Positions 45,266 through 55,227 of a stretch of 64,000 nucleotides of DNA are shown here, one piece after another. The position numbers and the translations under genes are program-made. Source of the DNA: Eubacteriales bacterium (GTDB lineage: Bacteria; Bacillota; Clostridia; Saccharofermentanales; DTU023); NCBI GenBank assembly GCA_030537525.1, contig JAUNVU010000003.1, forward strand, positions 29,851-93,850. Direction: 5' to 3'. The notes beneath the pieces are model-generated. The model was not told the origin of the DNA and did not search any database. It was given only the letters and a program-made list of their open reading frames with translations. Numbering within the stretch: the stretch's first letter is position 1; the number at the start of each line of letters is the position of its first letter.

Positions 45266-47059
45266 ATGACCGTTAAGGAAAAAGTAGAAGCCCTGCGCCA
45301 GAAGATGGCCGAGCGGGGCATTGCCGCTTATTTTGTTCAGAGTTCTGACTTCCACCAGAGTGAATACCTGGCGCCACACTTCACTGAGCGCGCCTGGCTC
45401 ACTGGATTTACAGGCTCTGCAGGTGTTGCTGTCGTCACAGCAGATGAGGCCCTGGTATGGGCTGACGGCCGCTATACAATCCAGGCGAAGAATCAGTTGG
45501 CAGGCACGCCATTTAAGCCCATGCCCTGGCTGTCTTCGCCCGATGCCATCACTCCTCAGGCCTGGCTGAAACAGAAGCTAAACCGAGGTGATAAACTCGG
45601 TTACTGCGGTGCCTACACCTCACCCTTGATCTATGCCAATTGGTTAAAACCACTGATGGACCAAGGTGTTGAGCTCATCGAAGACATCGACTTGGTGGGT
45701 GAAATCTGGGAAGACCGTCCAGAGATGGCTGCTACTACCGTTTTTGAATTACCAATCGAATACAGCGGTGAGAGCACTGCTGATAAATTACAGAGGGTAC
45801 GTGAAGCCATGCGTGAAAGGGCTGTCGACTACACAGCTTTGGCGAGTCTAGATGATGTCGCTTGGCTATATAATATTCGCGGGCGCGATATCGAAGACAA
45901 TCCGGTGATCTTCGCCTATGCCTTAATTGGCGAGCAGACCGCTGTCCTCTACACTGAAGTTTTGCGCGTACCCGAGGAAATTAAAGAGCTACTGGCCAAG
46001 GATGGCGTGGAAATCCGTCCCTACGAAGCAATCTATGAGGATCTTACCAAGCTTCCAAGTGACGCAGTATTTTACTACGATCCCGAGCGCTTCAACCGCC
46101 TTCTAGTCAAGGCCATCCCAGCAGGTATGAAGTGCAAGCAGGGCTTGAATTTCACCTCTCAGTTCAAGGCAATCAAGAACTCCACAGAAGAAGCCAAGCA
46201 GCGCATTGCCTACCACCTAGATGCCATCGCCCTGACTAAATTCATGTACTGGCTTGATCAGGAGATTGCTGACAAGGGCAGAAAGATCACGGAGTATGAG
46301 GCTTCAGAGTATCTGCTCAGCTTACGTGAGCAGGCCGACTCTTTCATCGAGCCATCCTTCACAACTATTGCAGCTTATGGTCCCAATGCGGCCATGATGC
46401 ACTACGCACCAGATCCTGAGAACTCACCAGTCATTGAGCCCAGAGGACTCTTCCTCTTCGACTCTGGTGGTCAGTACTTCGAAGGCACTACCGATATCAC
46501 GAGAACCCAGGCCATGGGCGAGCTCACTGCTGAGGAACGTCTGGCTTATACCTATACCTGGAAGTCTTGCTTGACCTTGCTAAATGGTCGCTTCCTCCAG
46601 GGGTCAACAGGTTCTGGCCTAGACTCTATAGCCCGCTATCCACTCTGGCAGATCGGCGAGGACTACAAATGCGGTACAGGTCACGGTGTTGGCTTCTGCC
46701 TCAACGTCCATGAAGGCCCACAGCGACTTGGTTTCAAGCCGAATTCAGTTGAGCTTGAAGAAGGTATGGTGGTCACTGTTGAGCCAGGTGTGTATAAAGA
46801 AGGCAAATTTGGTATTCGCATCGAAAATGTCTGCATAGTCAAGAAGGACATTAAAAATGATGCAGGTCAATTCATGAAGCTCGACATCCTCGACTATATT
46901 CCGCACGATACCAGACCTATCGTGGTCGAAGAATTGACGGATGCAGAGCTCGCCTGGATCAATGCCTATCAAGCTCGCTGCTATGAAGAGCTGAAGGATA
47001 AGTTGTCTTCGGAAGAGGCAGCTTGGCTGAAAGAATTCTGTAAACCGCTAGAACGTTAA
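45266..47059 (+). CDS. pepP: Xaa-Pro aminopeptidase, M24B family, long form
   Basis: Metallopeptidase that removes N-terminal residues before proline. 597 aa, the three-domain long form: two creatinase-like N-terminal domains (about 1-300) and the C-terminal pita-bread catalytic domain. Metal ligands are visible: Asp in LFDSGGQYFEGTTDITRT (both Asp), His in GTGHGVGFCLNVHEG, and Glu in VEPGVYKEGKFGIRIENV. No signal peptide, so cytoplasmic. GAAAGGGAA precedes the ATG. The 197-base upstream gap holds no other gene. Confidence 0.95.
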   Translation: MTVKEKVEALRQKMAERGIAAYFVQSSDFHQSEYLAPHFTERAWLTGFTGSAGVAVVTADEALVWADGRYTIQAKNQLAGTPFKPMPWLSSPDAITPQAWLKQKLNRGDKLGYCGAYTSPLIYANWLKPLMDQGVELIEDIDLVGEIWEDRPEMAATTVFELPIEYSGESTADKLQRVREAMRERAVDYTALASLDDVAWLYNIRGRDIEDNPVIFAYALIGEQTAVLYTEVLRVPEEIKELLAKDGVEIRPYEAIYEDLTKLPSDAVFYYDPERFNRLLVKAIPAGMKCKQGLNFTSQFKAIKNSTEEAKQRIAYHLDAIALTKFMYWLDQEIADKGRKITEYEASEYLLSLREQADSFIEPSFTTIAAYGPNAAMMHYAPDPENSPVIEPRGLFLFDSGGQYFEGTTDITRTQAMGELTAEERLAYTYTWKSCLTLLNGRFLQGSTGSGLDSIARYPLWQIGEDYKCGTGHGVGFCLNVHEGPQRLGFKPNSVELEEGMVVTVEPGVYKEGKFGIRIENVCIVKKDIKNDAGQFMKLDILDYIPHDTRPIVVEELTDAELAWINAYQARCYEELKDKLSSEEAAWLKEFCKPLER

Positions 47060-47126
47060 GCGAGGGCAATAGCTTTGGAGAGGTAAATTCTCCTGGCTTT
47101 TGCCAACTATTTAAATTTCATTCAAG

Positions 47127-47158
47127 AGGGGGCGAGGCACTATTTAGTTTCGCCCCCT
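47127..47158 (+). terminator. Hairpin between pepP and tdh
   Basis: A 9-bp stem AGGGGGCGA/TCGCCCCCT with a 14-base loop follows the pepP stop by about 70 bases. The T tract after it is poor, so efficiency is uncertain. Confidence 0.5.
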
Positions 47159-47217
47159 TCGCTGCTATTATGGGGGTAAGGAGCTCGTCTTAAAATATGA
47201 TGGGCCGAGGAGGAATT

Positions 47218-48168
47218 ATGAAAACAAAGATTCTAGTCACTGGTGCACTGGGCCAGATTGGCACAGAATTAGTCATGCTCTTGAGGAAGATTTACGGTGA
47301 CGATCAGGTCGTGGCCAGTGATCTCGTCAAGAAGGACATTCCACAAGTTGTGGAGGCTGGTCCGTTTGCCGTCTTAGACGTCACCGATGCTCGGGCTATG
47401 GCAGAGCTGGTTGAGCGCGAGCAGATTCAGACCGTCTACCATTTGGCAGCGATTCTCTCTGCTATTGGTGAGAATCAGCCGCAATTGGCTTGGCAGGTCA
47501 ATATGGGTGGTTTATTCAATGCCCTAGAAGTGGCGCGTGAGAAGAAGCTGGCTCTGTTTACTCCGAGTTCCATCGCCTGTTTTGGTCCTTCTACACCTCC
47601 AGATCAGACGCCGCAGGATACTATTCAGCGTCCAAATACTGTGTACGGCGTGACGAAGGTGGCTGGTGAGCTGCTCTGTGACTACTATCATGAGCGCTTC
47701 GGCGTCGATACCAGAGGCGTGCGTCTACCTGGTCTGATTTCTCACGAGACTCTGCCAGGTGGTGGCACAACTGACTATGCAGTTCATATTTACTATGAGG
47801 CGATCAAGCAGAATCGCTATACTTCCTTCATTGCCGAGGGCACTAAGATGGATATGATGTATATGAGTGATGCCCTCAAGGCCTTCGTCGACTTGATGGA
47901 AGCTGATCCCAGCAAATTGGTACATCGAAACGCCTTTAATATCGCCGCCATGTCAGTGGCGCCAGAAGATATTGCCGCTTCAATTCGCAAGTTCCAGCCC
48001 GACTTCGTCCTCGACTACGATGTCGATCCCGTTCGTCAAGCTATCGCCGAATCCTGGCCAAATAGCCTGGATGACAGCGCGGCCCGTGAAGAGTGGAATT
48101 GGCAAGCAGATTATGACCTCGATCGCATGACCGAGACCATGTTGGAGGCTCTGAGGAAGAAACTATAG
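47218..48168 (+). CDS. tdh: SDR-type L-threonine 3-dehydrogenase
   Basis: Oxidises L-threonine to 2-amino-3-ketobutyrate with NAD+. 316 aa, extended short-chain dehydrogenase/epimerase fold: NAD loop VTGALGQIGTEL (8-19), catalytic Ser in TPSSIACFG and Tyr/Lys in YGVTKVAGE. PGGGTTDYAVHIYYEA and GTKMDMMYM are specific to short-chain threonine dehydrogenases and differ from sugar epimerases. GAGGAGG precedes ATG 47218. The partner KBL lyase is not in this window. The ABC ATPase gene begins 23 bases later. Confidence 0.9.
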   Translation: MKTKILVTGALGQIGTELVMLLRKIYGDDQVVASDLVKKDIPQVVEAGPFAVLDVTDARAMAELVEREQIQTVYHLAAILSAIGENQPQLAWQVNMGGLFNALEVAREKKLALFTPSSIACFGPSTPPDQTPQDTIQRPNTVYGVTKVAGELLCDYYHERFGVDTRGVRLPGLISHETLPGGGTTDYAVHIYYEAIKQNRYTSFIAEGTKMDMMYMSDALKAFVDLMEADPSKLVHRNAFNIAAMSVAPEDIAASIRKFQPDFVLDYDVDPVRQAIAESWPNSLDDSAAREEWNWQADYDLDRMTETMLEALRKKL

Positions 48169-48191
48169 CGGGCAGGTAGCCAGGAGGCACC

Positions 48192-48893
48192 GTGTCTTAT
48201 ATAGAAGTTAAGAATATCAAGAAGACCTACACCATGGGTGAGGTCGAAATTACCGCCGTCGACGAGATCTCCTTCGAGATTGAGCAGGGTGAATTTGTAG
48301 TCGTGGTCGGAGCTTCTGGTGCTGGCAAGACTACAGTTTTAAACCTCATCGGAGGTATGGACAGCTTAAGCGGCGGCGAAATTATTGTCGATGGCCGCTC
48401 GCTGGCTGCCGCCAGTCAGCGCGAACTCACGGATTATCGGCGCAATGACGTCGGCTTCGTCTTCCAATTCTACAATTTGGTACAGAATTTGACCGTGCTG
48501 GAGAATGTTGAGCTAGCAGCTCAGATCTGTAAGCACCCCCATCCAGCTGAGGAGATGATCGAGGCTGTTGGTCTGACAGGGCGAATTGATAATTTCCCCG
48601 CCCAGCTATCTGGTGGTGAGCAGCAGCGCGTGGCCATAGCGAGAGCACTTGCCAAGAACCCCAAGCTCCTACTCTGCGATGAGCCAACAGGTGCGCTGGA
48701 TTATGAAACTGGCAAGAAGATTTTAGAGCTGCTCCGCCAACAGGCGAGGGAAGAGCAGATGACTACCATCTTGATCACGCATAATGCGGCCATTGCCGAC
48801 ATCGCAGACCGTGTCATTCGTCTGCGTTCTGGCAAGGTGTCTGAAGACTATTACAATTCAGAGCCCAAGTCGGTGCAAGAATTGGAGTGGTAG
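48192..48893 (+). CDS. ABC transporter ATPase, MacB/LolD type
   Basis: ATPase for the very large FtsX-type permease that follows. 233 aa. Walker [10 protein letters not shown] (about 38-46), signature [15 protein letters not shown], Walker [13 protein letters not shown] and H-loop ITHNAA. GTG start with AGGAGG upstream. Its stop overlaps the permease start (TAGTG), so synthesis is coupled. Confidence 0.93.
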   Translation: MSYIEVKNIKKTYTMGEVEITAVDEISFEIEQGEFVVVVGASGAGKTTVLNLIGGMDSLSGGEIIVDGRSLAAASQRELTDYRRNDVGFVFQFYNLVQNLTVLENVELAAQICKHPHPAEEMIEAVGLTGRIDNFPAQLSGGEQQRVAIARALAKNPKLLLCDEPTGALDYETGKKILELLRQQAREEQMTTILITHNAAIADIADRVIRLRSGKVSEDYYNSEPKSVQELEW

Positions 48894-51800
48894 TGCGTTT
48901 TCTGACTAAGAAATCCGAGCGAGTGAAACGGCGAAAATCCGGGGCTAAATTACTCTCCCGACAATCGGCCTTTAACAAGAGTTCTCTGAGGCGGATTGCC
49001 AATTCACTTGGCCGCTTTCTATCCATAGTCTTAATTGCCGCCCTCGGCATCGGTTTCTTTGGCGGCGTCAACAGTACGGGTGGCGCCATGCTGAAGTCTG
49101 CGGAGGCAGTCTTCGAGGAGGCCAAACTCAGTGATCTGCGGTTGATTTCTCCGCTGGGCTTCAAGAGCGAGAGCTTGGAGAAGATCAAGAGTGTCAAGGG
49201 AATAGAGCAAATACAAATTCAATACTTCCTAGACCTCTATGTCAGACGCCAGGAGAAAAATGGTGTAGCGCGCTTCATCTCGCTGCCGCCGGAGGGTGGT
49301 CTAAATCAGCTGAGCGTAGTAGACGGTAGACTTCCCGAACGCGCAGATGAGATAGTTGTAGACTTGTCGGCCAAACGCCTCTATGGTTTTGAAATTGGCA
49401 GTTTACTAAGCTGGGAAGCCGAGAGCACCAAGCGCGGCGGCATCGATCTCGAGGACTTGAGTGATGCCTTCGAAGGAGAAGAAGAGCCGAAGCCCAGTGG
49501 TACTAATCGAGAGCTGTTGGCCCCCGTAGTTGCCCAAGGTAGCGCTGCAGAAGTAAATGAAGATGATTTCAATTTCGAATTGCCGCCCGCCCTCAAGGAA
49601 CTGGCAGAGCTCGACATGAGTGAATTAGAGCCAGCTGAACTCTCTAAGGAGTTGACTAGGGAGCAGCGCGAACTTCTAGAACTCAAGGCTGAAGACGTCT
49701 TGGGAGATGAGAGTGATGCTCTTATTCAGCTGGCTAGGAGCTTAGGTGAACAGAGCTTAAAGCGTGAAACCTATACTATTGTCGGCTTCGTCACCAGCCC
49801 AGTTTACCTCACCTATGAGCATGATTTTAGCAATCTCGGTGGTGGTAAGGTCGACTTCAATGCCTATGTCAGCGCAGATGAGTTCAATTTGCAAGATCCC
49901 AACCTACTGGCAATCAAGCTAGAGGGTGCCGATAAGTACCGCGCCTTCAGCAAGCAATACCGTAATTTCATCTATAACCGCCGCGAACAGCTAGACAGGC
50001 TCGGGAATACCGAACTTGCTGAGCGCACACGTGACATTCGCAATTCTCTCAGCGATAAGAAGCGTCTATTGCGCGAGGCAAAAGCGGCCAATAAGCGCAT
50101 CATGCAAGTTGCCGAGGAGAAGATTGAGCACTATGGCAAATTGCTAGAAGCTGCGAAGCCTGAACTAGCCAGTATAGAGAAGCGAGCTGAAAAAGAGCTA
50201 GACCTCGGGGAGAAGCGTCTGACCTTGGGTAAAGAGGAGCTGAGTGAAGCCCGGCGAAAATACCAGGAGGGCTTACTCAAGTATCAAGAGGCCAAGACGG
50301 AATTTGAACTCAAGGGTTTGGAATTGAGCATGGCAGAGACGCAGTTGGCCTTTGCCAGAGAGGCCCTCAACGCCGTCAATAATGAAATAGCTTCTCTGCA
50401 ACCACTCTTGAACACCCTCGACGGGCAGATCAAGCAATTGGACTATAAGATCAGTACTTTAGAGAATCTGATATTTAAAATATCACTTGGTCCTCTAACT
50501 CTTGATGAATTTATCATAATCAAGAGCACTTGTGAGAATATCGACCCGCTGTTGGGCTCGGCAATTGCCGTCATAAATCCCTATGATCCCAGCAGTGGTG
50601 CTCAAATCAGGGCAGCAATTGCCGCATCGGTGGCAGCAGCTAAGATCTCTCGCGAGCAGGCCATGGCCCAATATAATTACCAGAATCAGCGCTTACAAAA
50701 TTTCTTCGCGAGAATTGCCAATGCCGAAGCGGAAGTAGCTAATAAACAGGCGCTGGTGACTTCGGGCAAGGCGGCATGGGAGGCTGGCAAAACAGAACTA
50801 GCTTCAGCGAAGAAGCAATTAAAGAAGGCTGCCAAGAAGATCGAGAAGGGTGAGAAGGAGCTGGCCCTCGGTGAGCAGAAACTCAATAAGGGGAAGGACA
50901 GCCTTAATCGCGATTTCCTCACGGCTAGACTGCGAGTGGAAGGTGGAGCTGAAGAATTGGCAAAAGCCAAGGAACGCTTCGCTGCTGCTAAGCTGCGCTA
51001 TACAGGGCAAATTGACTTTGCCGACCAGGCCCTAGCAGAAGCTGAGAAAATTCTACTAGACTTACCTTCTGGCTGGTTCGTCTTCGATCGCTATGACAAT
51101 CCAGGTTACTTATCCTTCAAGTCTGATGTCGATAGAGTATCGGCGGTGGCACGTGTTTTTCCAATCTTTCTCTTTTTAGTTGCAGCCCTAGTTTGCCTGA
51201 CGACTATGACACGGCTGATAGAGGAGGACAGGGTGGAGATAGGTGTTCTTAAGGCGATGGGTTATATGGCGAGGCAAATAGCTGGCCGCTACCTGCGCTA
51301 TGCACTTCTGGCGACCATGGCGGGAGCCCTCCTCGGAGGTCTAATTGGACCCCTGATCTTCCCGAGCGCCATCATGAACTCTTATAGTCAGCTCTATCAG
51401 AGTATTTCTTTTAAGATTGACTACGAATTAAAATTCGTCCTAATCGCAGCAGCCCTCCAGCTGATCTGCACACTTGCGGCGACCTATGCGGCGATCAGCT
51501 CTGAACTCCGCGAACAGCCAGCGGCTCTCTTGCAGCCGAAGGCACCTAAGCCTGGTAAACGAATCTTCCTCGAGCAACTGCCTTTTATCTGGAAGCGTCT
51601 GAGCTTCACAAGGAAGCTGACGGCAAGAAATATCTTCCGCTACAAGGCCAGAATGGCCATGATTATTGCTGGTATCAGTGGTTGTACAGCCCTGTTATTT
51701 ACAGCTTTTGGCATCAGAAATTCGGTCTACGATATGCGCGACAAGCAATTTAATGAACTCTGGCTCATGGATGGCATAGCTGTGCTCTCCAATGAAGGCA

Positions 51801-52777
51801 TAGAAAAGGGTGAAGAAACACTAGATGAATTGGCTAAAATAGGCGGTATCTCAAAGATGCTCCCCTTGAGCTCTAAGAGCATGATCATGGAACCTCAGTC
51901 TGGAGAAAGTTCTGAAAGCGAGGATCCTGAGCATGTAAATTTCAATGTCACATTATTAGTGGCAAATGACGACAGCCGCTTCCGCGAATTAATTGTACTG
52001 CGCAATATCCACTCACATCAGCTAATTGATTTACCTGATGAAGGCATAGTCTTGACTCAGAAACTAGCTGATGAATTAGGCTATAAACCTGGTGACACGG
52101 TCTTGTTGAAGGACAGTGAAGGACGTAGTTATCGCACAAAACTTCATGCCATTACTGAAAACTATCTAGACCACTTCGCCTACATGAGTCCGCGTGCCTA
52201 CGCCAAGATGAGTTACCGGCAAGCCAAGTTCAACAGTATCTACTACAGCTATGAACAAGATATGGAAAAGAGTGTCAGAGAGGCAACTAGCGCTGAAATG
52301 ATTGCCAAAGACGAGATACTAGCAGTCCGTGAGACCGCCGTCCTAGTTGAAGAAATAACCGACCTGATCTCTTCTATTGCGGCAGTTATCCTGGTCTTGT
52401 TCTTGACTGCGGCAGCCCTGGCCTTCGTCGTCTTATATAATCTGGCAAATATCAATATCACCGAACGACAAAGGGAGATTGCAACCTTCAGAGTGCTGGG
52501 CTTCCAAGAACTTGAAGTTTCAACCTATATCTTTCGCGAGATGACTATACTGACTGCGATATCAGCTGTTGTCGGTATCTTCTTGGGACTCGCCCTGCAC
52601 CAGTACATCATCTCGACTATGGCAGTAGATGTCATCTTATTCGGCCAGCGAGTGCATTGGTGGTCGTATATTGCGGCCTTTGCCATGACTTTGCTATTTG
52701 CCCAATTGGTCAACTTTGCCATGTACTTCAAGATCAAGAAGATCAATATGGTCGAGGCACTCAAGGGGGTCGAGTAA
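48893..52777 (+). CDS. Giant FtsX-domain ABC permease with extracytoplasmic coiled coil
   Basis: 1294 aa. A basic cytoplasmic N-terminus and one membrane helix (about 42-62) lead to an extracytoplasmic region with an MacB-like core (about 65-380) and a long Glu/Lys/Ala-rich coiled coil (about 380-720). First FtsX domain (three helices, about 755-880), a second extracytoplasmic domain (about 920-1150), and a second FtsX domain (about 1160-1290) ending NMVEALKGVE. The layout fits mechanotransmitting exporters or regulators of extracellular enzymes rather than importers. Start is GTG 48893 (TTGGAG six bases before); GTG 48887 is an alternative. Followed with a one-base overlap by an SDR gene. 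Confidence 0.88.
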   Translation: MRFLTKKSERVKRRKSGAKLLSRQSAFNKSSLRRIANSLGRFLSIVLIAALGIGFFGGVNSTGGAMLKSAEAVFEEAKLSDLRLISPLGFKSESLEKIKSVKGIEQIQIQYFLDLYVRRQEKNGVARFISLPPEGGLNQLSVVDGRLPERADEIVVDLSAKRLYGFEIGSLLSWEAESTKRGGIDLEDLSDAFEGEEEPKPSGTNRELLAPVVAQGSAAEVNEDDFNFELPPALKELAELDMSELEPAELSKELTREQRELLELKAEDVLGDESDALIQLARSLGEQSLKRETYTIVGFVTSPVYLTYEHDFSNLGGGKVDFNAYVSADEFNLQDPNLLAIKLEGADKYRAFSKQYRNFIYNRREQLDRLGNTELAERTRDIRNSLSDKKRLLREAKAANKRIMQVAEEKIEHYGKLLEAAKPELASIEKRAEKELDLGEKRLTLGKEELSEARRKYQEGLLKYQEAKTEFELKGLELSMAETQLAFAREALNAVNNEIASLQPLLNTLDGQIKQLDYKISTLENLIFKISLGPLTLDEFIIIKSTCENIDPLLGSAIAVINPYDPSSGAQIRAAIAASVAAAKISREQAMAQYNYQNQRLQNFFARIANAEAEVANKQALVTSGKAAWEAGKTELASAKKQLKKAAKKIEKGEKELALGEQKLNKGKDSLNRDFLTARLRVEGGAEELAKAKERFAAAKLRYTGQIDFADQALAEAEKILLDLPSGWFVFDRYDNPGYLSFKSDVDRVSAVARVFPIFLFLVAALVCLTTMTRLIEEDRVEIGVLKAMGYMARQIAGRYLRYALLATMAGALLGGLIGPLIFPSAIMNSYSQLYQSISFKIDYELKFVLIAAALQLICTLAATYAAISSELREQPAALLQPKAPKPGKRIFLEQLPFIWKRLSFTRKLTARNIFRYKARMAMIIAGISGCTALLFTAFGIRNSVYDMRDKQFNELWLMDGIAVLSNEGIEKGEETLDELAKIGGISKMLPLSSKSMIMEPQSGESSESEDPEHVNFNVTLLVANDDSRFRELIVLRNIHSHQLIDLPDEGIVLTQKLADELGYKPGDTVLLKDSEGRSYRTKLHAITENYLDHFAYMSPRAYAKMSYRQAKFNSIYYSYEQDMEKSVREATSAEMIAKDEILAVRETAVLVEEITDLISSIAAVILVLFLTAAALAFVVLYNLANINITERQREIATFRVLGFQELEVSTYIFREMTILTAISAVVGIFLGLALHQYIISTMAVDVILFGQRVHWWSYIAAFAMTLLFAQLVNFAMYFKIKKINMVEALKGVE

Positions 52778-53493
52778 TGAGACGGGTTCTGGTGGTTGGT
52801 GGCAGCGGTGGTCTTGGGCGCGCGACAGTCGAATATTTTAGCAAACGTGGTTACAAGGTCGATTTCACCTACCATCGGAGCGAGAAGGTGGCTTCAGAGC
52901 TTGAAAGAATTGACGGTGTTAGGGGTATGCACTGTGATCTGCGAAATCGTAACGAGATTAGACAAGTTTCTGAAACAGTGGCAAAAGCCCAGGATAGCAA
53001 GCTGCAATCTCTAATTTTCTGCGCAGGAGTGGAAAATTATGACCTCTATGACTTGGTTAATGAAGAGGTCTGGGCTGAAGTGATGGCAGTCAATCTCTCA
53101 GCTGCTCTCTACTTTAGTCAAGATCTGCGTTCGGCAATTCTCAGCTCGAGAGAGAATTCGATAGTGTTTTGCAGTTCCATTTGGGGTCAGACAGGAGCAG
53201 CTATGGAGGCTATCTACAGCGCTTCTAAGGCGGGTTTAATCGGCTTGGGCAAGAGTCTTGCCAAGGAGCTTGGCAGTGCTGGCGTAAGAGTCAATATCAT
53301 CTCTCCAGGTGCTATGGAGACGCCGATGCTGGCTCGTTTTACAGAAGCAGAACTCGCAAAGTTAAAGGCTGAGATACCGCTAGAGCGCCTGGGTGAGCCT
53401 TTAGATTTTGCCAAACTGGCCTACTTTCTAGTGGCTGAAGATAGGTATATGACTGGCCAGGTCTTGGGCCTCAATGGCGGGCTCTATATTTAA
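52777..53493 (+). CDS. Short-chain dehydrogenase/reductase (FabG-like)
   Basis: NAD(P)-dependent reductase of unknown substrate. 238 aa. Cofactor loop VVGGSGGLGRAT (6-17), FCAGVEN, catalytic Ser in VFCSSIWGQ and the YSASK motif, then NIISPGAMETPM and the C-terminal YMTGQVLGLNGG. It resembles beta-ketoacyl-ACP reductase FabG. Its ATG overlaps the permease stop (TAATG), an odd coupling to a transporter gene. Confidence 0.88.
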   Translation: MRRVLVVGGSGGLGRATVEYFSKRGYKVDFTYHRSEKVASELERIDGVRGMHCDLRNRNEIRQVSETVAKAQDSKLQSLIFCAGVENYDLYDLVNEEVWAEVMAVNLSAALYFSQDLRSAILSSRENSIVFCSSIWGQTGAAMEAIYSASKAGLIGLGKSLAKELGSAGVRVNIISPGAMETPMLARFTEAELAKLKAEIPLERLGEPLDFAKLAYFLVAEDRYMTGQVLGLNGGLYI

Positions 53494-53528
53494 GTTTTCA
53501 CTAGCAATAAAGAATTTAGCGCTCTGAT

Positions 53529-53945
53529 TTAATTTAAAGATTCAAGAAATAAGTCAGCGTCTGCCAGGATCTTCCTATCTTCGGGAAAAGTCAGCAATTT
53601 CTGGGCTGCAGATAGTTCAAGCCAGCGAGCGTCACAGAGTTCCGCCCTCTGATACCGAAGCTTGTCTGGCCGCCTGGCTTCAGCCAGGTAAAAGTCAACT
53701 AGTTTTAGTCCTCGACGGGTGAAGTAGTGGCTCTCCCGATGGAAGTCGTCTATGAAGTTTACTAATAAATTGGTTTCTTCTAAAATTTCACGGTGGGCGG
53801 CAGTTAAACTGTCTTCACCCGCTTCTAAGTGACCCTTAGGAAATGACCAGTGCCCAGACTTATGTCTGATCACTAGATACTTGCGCTCTGGCATATCACT
53901 GAAGACCACAGCACCTGCTGAATGCTCTTTGAATTTCTGACTCAT
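53529..53945 (-). CDS. Nudix hydrolase, Ap4A/MutT-like
   Basis: Hydrolyses a nucleoside diphosphate-X substrate. 138 aa. Nudix box GHLEAGEDSLTAAHREILEETNL fits GX5EX7REUXEEXGU apart from Asn for the final Gly. Preceding GHWSFPKG is typical of the diadenosine tetraphosphatase branch. ATG 53945 is taken because GAGGAGG stands directly before it. Divergent from the CAP lipoprotein. Confidence 0.88.
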   Translation of the reverse strand: MSQKFKEHSAGAVVFSDMPERKYLVIRHKSGHWSFPKGHLEAGEDSLTAAHREILEETNLLVNFIDDFHRESHYFTRRGLKLVDFYLAEARRPDKLRYQRAELCDARWLELSAAQKLLTFPEDRKILADADLFLESLN

Positions 53946-54020
53946 GACTTCCTCCTCGCCCCGTCTACTCATAATACGTTAAATCGTGTTAGAATCAAAA
54001 AGTTAGGAAAAGTATTCTAT

Positions 54021-55151
54021 ATGAGTTGCGAAGATAAGAAACTTAAAAAATTAGATTTTCACTTGCCGTTGATCACAGACTTACACACGGCTAGGCATAC
54101 TGGGAGTGAGAAGCAGAAAGGTGAAGAGATCTTAGAGTTGAGAGAGTTACTCGACCGGGGTTTACCATTTCTCTTTACGCTTTTACTATTGCCAATTTGC
54201 CTGTTGAGTGCCTGTAGTGCCAAGGAAGCAAAGCAGCAGGTCAATCTCGTCACTCTGCCAGAATTAGCTGAATTAGAGGCTAGTGAGACCACTATCCAGG
54301 AAACAGTAGAAGTGCAGCCTCTGGTGATCATTGAAGAGAGTAAAGAAGAGATCGCTTATGATTCAGAACGTCCAGAAGTATTCTTGAAAGAGTACTTAAT
54401 CGCCAGTGGTGAATCTACAGAAATACTCGAAGATACGGAATTTATCTCTGCCCTGAAAGGCAAGTCTAAGGAAGATGTCATTTATTACGCCAAAACTCTA
54501 TTGAAGATCTTAGCCGAGGGGACGCAAGCAGAGGTTGCCGAAGTTGCCAACGCTGGAGACGAGGCAGGAGAGCCCGTCACTACCAATGAGGAGACAGGAC
54601 AAGTAAATCATCCAGGCCCAGCTGAAGATGATACTGCAGAAACCTATGAGACTACGCCAGTAGAGACAAACCCAGTTGAGACAGGTCCAGTAGAGACAAA
54701 TATTGTCGAGACGACGCCAGTGGAGACGACTACCGAAGCTACTCAGGCTGAACAGGCTAATCCACCACAGGGCGCGACGGCTGTTGCCCAGAGCATTATC
54801 AACTTGAGTAATTCCGCAAGGGCTGAAAATGGTCTGGGGGTGTTGAGTTATGATGCCAGATTAGAATCCATAGCCAATATTCGTGTTCAAGAGATAGTCT
54901 CGAATTTCTCACACACCAGGCCAGACGGCTCAGATGCAACGGATATGGGTTTAAACCAGGGTCTCATGCGGACTGGTGAAAATATCGCGATGTACTCAAG
55001 CCCAACTACTGGTGACGCAATATACCAGGGATTCATGAATTCACCTGGCCATCGCGCCAATATCCTAAATTCCGAATTTACTCACTTTGCAGTTGTAGCC
55101 ATAGAAGTAGATGGTATGTGCTACGTTGTAATGTACTTCGGACGCCCCTAA
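54021..55151 (+). CDS. CAP/SCP-domain lipoprotein with PVET repeats
   Basis: 376 aa as called. The N-terminus has about 45 hydrophilic residues before a hydrophobic stretch and lipobox LLSAC (Cys65); a TTG at 54138 would instead give an ordinary signal peptide of about 25 residues, so the true start is uncertain. Residues about 80-250 are acidic and Thr-rich, with four or five PVET units. The C-terminal CAP domain (about 255-376) shows NSARAENGL, NFSHTRPDG, GENIAM and GFMNSPGHRANILNSEF, the family signature. Such CAP proteins are extracellular in Firmicutes; function not established. Confidence 0.85.
   Translation: MSCEDKKLKKLDFHLPLITDLHTARHTGSEKQKGEEILELRELLDRGLPFLFTLLLLPICLLSACSAKEAKQQVNLVTLPELAELEASETTIQETVEVQPLVIIEESKEEIAYDSERPEVFLKEYLIASGESTEILEDTEFISALKGKSKEDVIYYAKTLLKILAEGTQAEVAEVANAGDEAGEPVTTNEETGQVNHPGPAEDDTAETYETTPVETNPVETGPVETNIVETTPVETTTEATQAEQANPPQGATAVAQSIINLSNSARAENGLGVLSYDARLESIANIRVQEIVSNFSHTRPDGSDATDMGLNQGLMRTGENIAMYSSPTTGDAIYQGFMNSPGHRANILNSEFTHFAVVAIEVDGMCYVVMYFGRP
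54649..54735 (+). repeat. Tandem PVET/VET coding repeats in the CAP lipoprotein
   Basis: Five degenerate ~18-base units encode TPVETN-, NPVETG-, GPVETN-, NIVETT- and TPVETT-like hexapeptides in the linker. A wall-spanning spacer is likely; the repeats could vary in number between strains. Confidence 0.65.
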
Positions 55152-55227
55152 AGTTACCTTTATAAGCCCCTGAAAAAAGAGATGCTATAATAAAGTATCT
55201 GAATTTGTGCTGCGGCGGAGGTAATTA

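Noticed and set aside
47197..47217. Upstream start for tdh
   Set aside because: It would place the GAGGAGG ribosome site inside the coding frame; ATG 47218 is better.
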